From contig CANMSW010000035.1 in the NCBI GenBank assembly GCA_947500275.1, positions 1-12,656 of the forward strand: a DNA stretch of 12,656 bases. The letters are read 5' to 3'. Positions 7,386 through 12,496 of the stretch are shown piece by piece. The DNA is from Bacteriovoracaceae bacterium. GTDB lineage: Bacteria > Bdellovibrionota > UBA1018. Every line of letters starts with the position of its first letter. Position 1 is the first letter of the stretch. A program made the translations under genes and the position numbers. Under the pieces are notes generated by a model. That model saw nothing but the letters and a program-made list of their open reading frames with translations. It was not told where the DNA came from and made no database searches.

Positions 7386-8551
7386 GTGGTTCAGGGAAGG
7401 TGTCGAAGGCTGGGCTGAGTCGGCCGATATTGGGGGAGTCTGTCCCCATTCGTAAGCTCATCCAGATGATTGAGAAGGTAGCGCCCGTTAAGACGAGCGT
7501 TTTAATTATTGGCGAGAGTGGGACCGGTAAAGAGTTGATCGCCCGAATGATTCACGAACGTAGCGCTGTGAGAGGAAAACCTTTTGTCCCAGTGAATTGC
7601 GGAGCAATTCCCGAAACTTTGATCGAAAGTGAAATGTTTGGACATAAAAGAGGCAGCTTTACTGGAGCTGTATCGGAAAAACAGGGTCTCTTTGAGGTGG
7701 CGCATACCGGCACCCTGTTTCTAGATGAAGTGGGTGAATTGCCCCTTTCGATGCAGGTGAAGTTGTTGCGGGCGATTCAGGAACGATCGTTTCGTAAAGT
7801 GGGTGGGACTGAAGATATTAAGGTCGATGTCCGAATCATCGCAGCAACGAATCGGGATCTTGAGATTGCGGTCAACAAGGGCACATTTCGTGAGGACCTT
7901 TACTACCGATTGAATGTGATTCAGTTGAAGTCGCCAGCTTTGAGGGACAGACCTGGTGATGTGAAGGTACTCGCGAATGCATTCTTAAAAAAGTTCTCTG
8001 ATAGAGCTGCGAAGGAGATTGAGAGTCTGTCCCCGGATTGCATGCTCGCGCTCGAAAATTGGACTTGGCCTGGCAATGTTCGTGAGCTTGAGAATGTTTT
8101 GGAGCGCGCTGTAACTCTCGAGAATGACAATCAGCTTAGTCTGCACTCGTTGCCTCATAATATTATCGAAGCTTGGGAGATCAAGAGTCGAAAGTCTGGA
8201 TCGGAAGCCCAAACGCCAGGTGTCTTGAGTGAAGGAGTGAGTGCTGAATTAGGTGAAGAAGAGAGGGGGGGACAGACTCCCATCCCTCGAAATGGTATTT
8301 TGATTCTTCCGGATTCAATTAGGTTGGCACCAGCTGTTTTTAGTTCGGTAGATGATGAGCCGATTGATATCGAACAAATCGTCGAAGACGTAGAGAGCGA
8401 ATACATGCGTGCCGCGCTTAAGGTAGCGGACGGAAAGAAGGAGGTGGCAGCGCGACTCCTTGGGATTTCTAGCAAGGTTTTCCGCTCGAAGCTCGCTCGT
8501 ATGGCCGAATCTGAAGTCGTGGTCCGAAAGTCCGATTCTAGCTCGGACTAA
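7382..8551 (+). CDS. Sigma-54-dependent transcriptional activator lacking a receiver domain (PilR-like position)
   Basis: This bacterial enhancer-binding protein of 389 residues would open sigma-54 promoters using ATP. The AAA+ domain starts almost at the N-terminus: Walker A GESGTGKE 44-51, sigma-54 contact loop GSFTGA 91-96 (usual GAFTGA), Walker B TLFLDEVGEL 111-120, AATNRDL 154-160, arginine-finger region FREDLYYRLN 169-178 and WPGNVRELEN 229-238. A linker of about 80 residues leads to a Fis-type HTH (about 332-375). There is no receiver, GAF or PAS domain, unlike canonical PilR. TTG 7382 is preferred: GGAGG lies seven bases upstream and it overlaps the pilC stop, implying coupling. GTG 7400 is the alternative. 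Three repeat copies lie in frame within the gene. By position it probably activates pilA, for which a -24/-12 candidate exists at 9486. Confidence 0.92.
   Translation: MSGSGKVSKAGLSRPILGESVPIRKLIQMIEKVAPVKTSVLIIGESGTGKELIARMIHERSAVRGKPFVPVNCGAIPETLIESEMFGHKRGSFTGAVSEKQGLFEVAHTGTLFLDEVGELPLSMQVKLLRAIQERSFRKVGGTEDIKVDVRIIAATNRDLEIAVNKGTFREDLYYRLNVIQLKSPALRDRPGDVKVLANAFLKKFSDRAAKEIESLSPDCMLALENWTWPGNVRELENVLERAVTLENDNQLSLHSLPHNIIEAWEIKSRKSGSEAQTPGVLSEGVSAELGEEERGGQTPIPRNGILILPDSIRLAPAVFSSVDDEPIDIEQIVEDVESEYMRAALKVADGKKEVAARLLGISSKVFRSKLARMAESEVVVRKSDSSSD
7433..7447. repeat. Palindromic repeat GGGGAGTCTGTCCCC inside the activator gene (copy 1)
   Basis: This is a perfect 15-mer with GGGGA/TCCCC arms around GTCTG. 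It is read in frame as G-E-S-V-P (residues 18-22) at the start of the AAA+ region, where this family commonly has a G-x-S motif. The repeat therefore coincides with a position where its peptide is acceptable. Confidence 0.85.
8020..8034. repeat. Diverged copy of the repeat inside the activator gene (copy 2)
   Basis: TGAGAGTCTGTCCCC matches the 15-mer at 13 of 15 positions, with the GAGTCTGTCCCC core matching except one base in its left part. It is read as E-S-L-S-P (residues 214-218), just before the sensor II region, again where the family tolerates this sequence. It could be chance conservation of a coding motif, but two better copies lie in the same gene. Confidence 0.5.
8265..8282. repeat. 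Repeat copy with a G7 run in the activator linker (copy 3)
   Basis: GGGGACAGACTCCC at 8268-8281 is in the opposite orientation to copies 1 and 2. It is preceded by three more G, giving G7 at 8265-8271. It is read as R-G-G-Q-T-P (residues 295-300) in the variable linker between the AAA+ and HTH domains. A linker is the place where an insertion would be tolerated. Confidence 0.85.
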
Positions 8552-9297
8552 TTTGATGGGGTCCTTAAGTAAGGTTTCGGTTCTGTCAGAGTGTTGCTTG
8601 CCATCAGTTTGAGGCTCTCCCGGATTTTCGCGAGTTCACGCTGAGCCCACGACAATTCGCCGAAAAACAGACTAATGGTTCCTAAGGGCCTCTTTTGCGA
8701 GTCTGAGATCGAGAGGTAGGCCTTGAATAGGCTTCGATATTTCTTTTGCCTGGAGGCGAGGTCGTGGCCGAGGTTTACGTACCAATCGGGTGGTGTGAGG
8801 GGAGGGTGATCCTTATCAATTTCCCCGAATGCGTAAAAAGCGAAGCTATTGAATTTGTACAGTTTTAGGTTTTCAAACTTTCTTAGTCCGGCGCGAATAG
8901 GATTCGCTTCGACATACATGTGGGCCCTCATTTTTGCGGATTCTGTTTCTTGAATGAGAACTGTCGTTGGTCGTCCGTTTCCAACCGCGCCACTCCGCTT
9001 GAGTGAGTTATTCAGAATGCGTGCGAAACGAGTTAAGCTGATCTGAAAGTACCGCGACAAATCTCTAAGGCTTCCCGAGTAGGTAAGGATCTGATGTGTA
9101 TGGTTGTCCATGATACAGAAGGCATGAAGCCCAATGTTTTTATTGATACTTTTATGATTCAGGCCCTTCTCAATGCATCCAAGGAACAGCTGCTTAAACT
9201 CGGACAATTTGAGTCCATGCTGAGAGTTATGGAACTTCCAAATCTTGTGAACTGTAGCCGAGTGAGTGGGCAGAATGAGTCTTCGTGGGAGTCGCAT
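8548..9297 (-). mobile_element. REP-associated tyrosine transposase (RAYT, Y1/HUH family)
   Basis: The 249-residue protein belongs to the IS200/Y1-like REP-associated transposases. These are single-strand HUH endonucleases, usually single-copy, linked to dispersed palindromic repeats. The HUH motif is H66-T-H68 in MDNHTH (63-68). The likely catalytic tyrosine is Y128 in MYVEANPIRAGL (127-138). The N-terminal PRRLILP and the C-terminal KYRSLFKAYL and FFGELSW match a RAYT subgroup I know from Bdellovibrio-like bacteria. The frame looks intact. I chose ATG 9297 (MRLPRR), the usual family start. The frame extends to ATG 9351 through the repeat cluster, adding MGLRGQTP and so on. Neither start has a clear ribosome-binding site. 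Its stop overlaps the activator's stop by three bases (convergent genes). Repeats of the kind it would be expected to mobilise surround it. Confidence 0.9.
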
Positions 9298-9378
9298 GGG
9301 GTGGCTGTTTGCGAGGATTGTGCCATGGGGAGTCTGTCCCCGGAGACCCATCCCCGGAGACCCACCTGGGGTGGCTGT
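9297..9378. repeat. Repeat cluster upstream of the RAYT, bracketed by 12-bp direct repeats
   Basis: This cluster contains a perfect GGGGAGTCTGTCCCC at 9327-9341, then two tandem 14-mers CCCCGGAGACCCAT (9338-9351) and CCCCGGAGACCCAC (9352-9365). The cluster is flanked by exact direct repeats TGGGGTGGCTGT at 9297-9308 and 9367-9378 (70-bp period). The first overlaps the RAYT start codon. The arrangement could be a target-site duplication, a local tandem duplication, or the cognate site recognised by the RAYT. Confidence 0.8.
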
Positions 9379-9485
9379 GAAGGTGGCGTGATAAACCTTA
9401 AAGGTTGCGTAGAGCCAGTTACCTGATATCCTTTAAATACTCGTGTGGTTGTTGGTTTTGGTCTGGCCGTGTGAATTTTGGCGGG

Positions 9486-9501
9486 TGGCAGTTTTATTTC
9501 T
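9486..9501 (+). promoter_or_regulatory. Candidate sigma-54 (-24/-12) promoter for pilA
   Basis: TGGCA at 9486-9490 and TTTCT at 9497-9501 match the TGGCAC-N5-TTGCW pattern except for C in place of G near position -13. The spacing is correct. Transcription would start about 40 bases before the pilin ATG. The sigma-54 activator encoded upstream and the known use of sigma-54 for pilin genes in other bacteria support it. The weakened GC dinucleotide lowers confidence. Confidence 0.4.
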
Positions 9502-9553
9502 TCGAGTGGTAGAATGGCCCAAATCGCCGATAAGATATTAGGGAGATCTTGGT

Positions 9554-10183
9554 ATGAAATCAAAATCTAGAAAGTTCATTTTTAATCCTTTTTCAGGCTC
9601 CCAAGTACAGAGTGGTTTCACTCTTGTGGAGCTGATGGTTGTCGTCGCGATCATCGGAATTCTTGCGTCTATCGGTGTTCCGCAATTTCAAAAATTCCAG
9701 GCGAAGGCTAGGCAAAGTGAAGCAAAGAGTTCCCTTGCTGCACTCTATCAGGTTGAGAAAGCGCAATTTGCAGAGTCCGGCGGGTTTACGACCTGCCTTT
9801 TGGATGTCGGACTGAATTACGAAGGGAATGAGCGGTATTATTCGGTAGGGTTTAACGGGAACTTCTCCGGTGCTAACTGTAATGTAGCCAATGGAGATAT
9901 CGTTACCTGTAATCGAGTGGTAAGATCCGGTACCGCTATTAATTGTTCCTCCGACACCGCGACTGCATATAGTTTTTTGGCGACAAAAGCATCGGGGGGG
10001 GGGCTTGCCGGTGCCCCAGATAATATAACAGCTGCAGGAGTCGTCACCGCATTGACGCATGCTATCTCGCAAACAGCCTTCACGGCATCGGCGCATGGGC
10101 GTATCGGTTCTTCTACCGCGCTCGATTCGTGGAGTATCAACGAATCCAAGACCATCACGAACAATCGGGTGGGTATTCCTTAA
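9554..10183 (+). CDS. pilA: Type IV major pilin (prepilin)
   Basis: The precursor has 209 residues. The prepilin peptidase (PilD) site is G21|F22 in SGFTLVEL, with glutamate at mature position 5 (E26), followed by the hydrophobic polymerisation helix to about residue 46. The mature protein is about 188 residues with cysteines at 81, 109, 119 and 131, which could form two disulfides. The leader is long (21 residues). GGGAG lies at about eight bases before the ATG. The position downstream of the motor genes and activator and the single strong terminator indicate a monocistronic, highly expressed subunit. A run of ten G encodes G148-G150; one-base slippage either way gives a stop within about ten codons, truncating the pilin near residue 155. 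It could be a minor pilin, but no other pilA candidate is in the window. Confidence 0.92.
   Translation: MKSKSRKFIFNPFSGSQVQSGFTLVELMVVVAIIGILASIGVPQFQKFQAKARQSEAKSSLAALYQVEKAQFAESGGFTTCLLDVGLNYEGNERYYSVGFNGNFSGANCNVANGDIVTCNRVVRSGTAINCSSDTATAYSFLATKASGGGLAGAPDNITAAGVVTALTHAISQTAFTASAHGRIGSSTALDSWSINESKTITNNRVGIP
9994..10003 (+). repeat. G10 homopolymer in the pilin coding sequence
   Basis: Ten consecutive G encode the end of TCG and three GGG codons. At nine G the frame reads GGC TTG CCG GTG CCC CAG and then reaches TAA two codons later. At eleven G it reads GCT TGC CGG TGC CCC AGA TAA. Both off-frames stop at once, as expected for an on/off contingency tract. An assembly error in the homopolymer is also possible. 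Confidence 0.9.
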
Positions 10184-10190
10184 TTGGAGT

Positions 10191-10207
10191 CTGATTGATT
10201 CAATCAG
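10191..10207. repeat. Perfect inverted repeat after pilA
   Basis: CTGATTGA and TCAATCAG are exact reverse complements around one T, starting eight bases after the pilin stop. As RNA the loop would be too tight for full pairing. It may be an operator-like palindrome or simply part of the 3' untranslated structure before the terminator. Confidence 0.5.
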
Positions 10208-10223
10208 CGTCGACTTTTAGAAG

Positions 10224-10253
10224 GAGGGGGAGCGCGAGCTTCTCCTCTTTTTT
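10224..10253 (+). terminator. Intrinsic terminator of pilA
   Basis: Arms 10224-10233 (GAGGGGGAGC) and 10238-10247 (GCTTCTCCTC) pair over ten positions with two G-T wobbles around a GCGA (GNRA-type) tetraloop. T6 follows directly at 10248-10253. This is a textbook rho-independent terminator for the plus strand. Confidence 0.85.
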
Positions 10254-10286
10254 ATTTGATCTAGGTATATTGATGCATCCCTGGAT

Positions 10287-10301
10287 GAGTGAGAATCACT
10301 C
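10287..10301. terminator. Second hairpin between convergent pilA and the minus-strand pilin operon
   Basis: GAGTGA (10287-10292) and TCACTC (10296-10301) pair perfectly around a GAA loop. GCTAGTTTT follows on the plus strand. No T-run follows on the minus strand, so it is a poor intrinsic terminator for the gene ending at 10349. It may be a backup stop for pilA readthrough or a 3' end stabiliser for the minus-strand mRNA. Confidence 0.35.
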
Positions 10302-10348
10302 GCTAGTTTTAACTCCTTACTGGCTTTGAAATGGTCTCACGGCGGGGC

Positions 10349-11431
10349 CTACCGGAAGGTGGGAGACACAGGGATACGGAAGATGTATCCGCGGAGCCAT
10401 TTCAGCATAATCGTTCGGTCGACTTCATTGAGCTGCCCATCTAGGTTTAGGTCGGCGCAGCTTGGAGTAGTTGATGGAGTGCCAGCAAGAGCACTGGTTG
10501 CGTTTAGCCAGTTTGTATTTCCCGACTGTAAGTATTGATCGAAGGCGACGTAGTCCACCGCATTGACAGTTCCCCGATTGTCCCACCCTGAGTTAAGAGG
10601 AATATCGCCAGACTTACGGGTGCCCGTGCTATCCGTGCATGTCACGTCCTGAGTCCAAGCCATCGCATTTTTTGTTGGGACTGGGACCCCAGAGGGCAGC
10701 GACACTGTGCTTGTGCCTGAAGCCCGAGGGTGAAAGCGAATCGACTCATCCGACTCCCCGAGGCAAATATCACCTGGCTTTGATTGTGCGTCCGTTGGGA
10801 GTTTTTCATTACATTGAACGACACAGGTATTAATGAGAACCGCGCGGAGGGTTGTTCGTGTGCCTTGGCCGCCTCCTGCCCTACCGAAGCCTGGAATAGA
10901 GGTCCAAACTTCGATTTCTGCATCTTGAGAAACACCAGGCGTGACGGGTGTCGTTGAGGTAGGGGCAGGGCTTCCGGGGGCGGCACTCGCCATGAGGGCT
11001 TCGATGCTGGGATCTGTTTGGCTCGTCCATTTGAGGGGACTTACGGAGCCAAAATGCACGGAGTAGGTCCGGGAGTTTACCGTGACATTCAGCGTTCGAC
11101 GGGTCGGAGAGCTTTCGGCGACGCTTCCGTTTGCTTCAATGTGGCTTAATTTATTTTGGAGCAAAACGGGGTCACACGTTGCTTCGTTCCGGTAGATGGC
11201 GCCCGCTTGTAGGACTGCCGATTCGAGCGCCGTGCGCATCTCGATGACTCGCGAACCTCGGGTGGCACGTTCCTGCCCGAGGCGCGCCCGGTCGAGTGTG
11301 AACAGCCCAGCGGTCAACATGGTGATGGAAAGCACCATGACTCCAAGGAGTTGAGACTGTCCCTGGGATGAGCATAGGAGTTGCCGATGGGGAGTCTGTC
11401 CCCAATTTCTGAATTTGCTGTGTGTTTTCAC
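10349..11431 (-). CDS. PilX/TadG-like pilus-associated membrane protein with C-terminal dockerin-like EF-hand pair
   Basis: The 360-residue protein starts at GTG 11431, overlapping the stop of the PilW-like gene by four bases (GTGA). An in-frame ATG at 11530 is less likely because it would overlap by 100 bases. A short cytoplasmic leader precedes one membrane segment (about 27-50, LLGVMVLSITML onward). There is no FTLxE signature, so it resembles PilX or TadG-type proteins that sit beside minor pilins. The middle is Ser/Thr/Pro-rich and probably extracellular. Near the C-terminus two dockerin-type repeats appear. The first, GWDNRGTVNAVD (282-293), is degenerate at its calcium ligands; the second, DLNLDGQLNEVD (327-338), is canonical. 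It may bind calcium at the pilus tip or anchor to a partner. A GGGGAGTCTGTCCCC repeat is read in frame as W-G-Q-T-P in the leader. Confidence 0.75.
   Translation of the reverse strand: MKTHSKFRNWGQTPHRQLLCSSQGQSQLLGVMVLSITMLTAGLFTLDRARLGQERATRGSRVIEMRTALESAVLQAGAIYRNEATCDPVLLQNKLSHIEANGSVAESSPTRRTLNVTVNSRTYSVHFGSVSPLKWTSQTDPSIEALMASAAPGSPAPTSTTPVTPGVSQDAEIEVWTSIPGFGRAGGGQGTRTTLRAVLINTCVVQCNEKLPTDAQSKPGDICLGESDESIRFHPRASGTSTVSLPSGVPVPTKNAMAWTQDVTCTDSTGTRKSGDIPLNSGWDNRGTVNAVDYVAFDQYLQSGNTNWLNATSALAGTPSTTPSCADLNLDGQLNEVDRTIMLKWLRGYIFRIPVSPTFR
11389..11403. repeat. Palindromic repeat GGGGAGTCTGTCCCC in the leader of the dockerin-protein gene
   Basis: This is a perfect 15-mer copy. On the minus strand it is read as W-G-Q-T-P within the N-terminal cytoplasmic leader before the membrane segment, a region likely to tolerate extra residues. 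A degenerate relative (GACTGTCCCTGGG) lies at 11355-11367, encoding Q-G-Q-S. Confidence 0.85.
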
Positions 11432-12441
11432 AGGCAGATCCCCGTTGAGACGAGGCGTTGGTGGGAGCAGCAGTGGTCGGCCACGGGCGTCTTTTCGCCC
11501 TTTACTTTGCAGGCTTCTTCGCTGACGCAAATATTCCCGTCGGTGAATCCCGAACAGCAGGTTAATCCAACGGACGACGCTTTTCCGTCACTGATACAGG
11601 CGGGATTTGTGCTCGTCTTTCCGAAATGGGTTCCGTTCTGAACGAAGTTTCTGAGGCTCACTTCGGAATTAAATTCACGGTGAACCCCACGAGTGAAATT
11701 TTGACCCCCGGGCATCCAGCTCTCGAAATCCGCATGGCTGCTATCCCCAATCATGCTGTGGCGAGCTTTGGCGCGAATACGGAACTTAAAGCTATTCATT
11801 GTTTGACGTGCGAAGTTATTCGCAGGTCTACCGCAGAAGACGTAAGCTACTCCGTTGAGAGTGCTCAACACTTGGCCGGATTCGTTTTCGATGCTCAGCG
11901 CTCCCGGGGTTGTATCCGTAGGGGGAGTCATTCTGAGAATTCGGATTTGCTTACACCCTCGAAGATCGCTTCGGCCGGTGCCGCCGTTCAGGCAGGTACT
12001 CCCACCGTTTTCTGCGAGTTGACCTGGGGTCTGGCTCGCCTCGGTCTCCCAAGAAAGAAGGATGGAGTCGCACTTGCTGTTGATCGCGCAGTTACTGCCG
12101 CTGGTCACGTCGGGAGAAGTCTCGGCGTAGAAGCACCAGGTTGATCCGCAACCACAACCAATGATCTGGGTCGCATTCCCAAGTTCGAGGTCAAGCCGCT
12201 CGTGGAACTCGCTCATCTGTTCATTGAGTTCGATCTCTTTTTCCAGGTCTGAATTCTGCTTCACGAACCCTAGAAAGACTTGTGACATCCCGAGCGACAG
12301 GACCCCAAAGAGCGCAACGGAAATCATGAGCTCGACGAGTGTCAGCCCGGACACATTCAATGTCGGTTTGGATGATTTTCGATCGAATGAACTGATTTCG
12401 GACCTAGCGAGCTGATATGGGGACCGGTTGTTTCCAAACAC
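11428..12441 (-). CDS. PilW-like minor prepilin with a duplicated cysteine-rich C-terminal tail
   Basis: The 337-residue precursor has a prepilin peptidase site G32|L33 in SGLTLVEL, with glutamate at mature position 5 (E37), then a hydrophobic helix to about residue 58 (SVALFGVLSLGMSQV). Long PilW/PulJ-type minor pilins help prime pilus assembly at the tip. The start is GTG 12441 with only a weak GGAA upstream; no better start exists before the leader. The body has many cysteines (GCGCGSTWC near 94-102). The tail contains two copies of an AC-x12-CCS-x(7-9)-IC pattern: C282, C295-C296, C305 and C311, C324-C325, C336. This suggests two small disulfide-knot modules. It is cotranscribed with the dockerin protein (four-base stop/start overlap). 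Confidence 0.85.
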   Translation of the reverse strand: MFGNNRSPYQLARSEISSFDRKSSKPTLNVSGLTLVELMISVALFGVLSLGMSQVFLGFVKQNSDLEKEIELNEQMSEFHERLDLELGNATQIIGCGCGSTWCFYAETSPDVTSGSNCAINSKCDSILLSWETEASQTPGQLAENGGSTCLNGGTGRSDLRGCKQIRILRMTPPTDTTPGALSIENESGQVLSTLNGVAYVFCGRPANNFARQTMNSFKFRIRAKARHSMIGDSSHADFESWMPGGQNFTRGVHREFNSEVSLRNFVQNGTHFGKTSTNPACISDGKASSVGLTCCSGFTDGNICVSEEACKVKGEKTPVADHCCSHQRLVSTGICL

Positions 12442-12448
12442 TTGAATT

Positions 12449-12460
12449 CCAGTATACTGG
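12449..12460. promoter_or_regulatory. Perfect palindrome CCAGTATACTGG before the PilW-like gene
   Basis: CCAGTA/TACTGG is an exact 12-bp palindrome eight bases upstream of the GTG start. It contains TATACT, a good -10 match on the minus strand, but without a good -35 in register and too close to the start unless the mRNA is nearly leaderless. It could be an operator. It does not match the CTGT-N8-ACAG LexA box. Confidence 0.3.
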
Positions 12461-12496
12461 TTTTATTGGGGGTCACCAGGTGGTCGTCAAAAAAAT

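Noticed and set aside
7947..7957. GGGACAGACCT in the activator gene as another repeat copy
   Set aside because: It matches only nine core bases and encodes the conserved LRDRPGD motif of sigma-54 activators, so it is explained by the family.
9094..9426. Plus-strand 110-codon frame opposite the RAYT
   Set aside because: It is antisense to the transposase, shows no family features and runs through the repeat cluster, whose units are open in many frames.
11626..12144. Plus-strand 172-codon frame opposite the PilW-like gene
   Set aside because: The minus strand encodes a clear prepilin with peptidase site and Cys modules; the plus frame has no recognisable features.
12449..12460. LexA/SOS box
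   Set aside because: The palindrome lacks the CTGT-N8-ACAG pattern and no SOS gene is adjacent.
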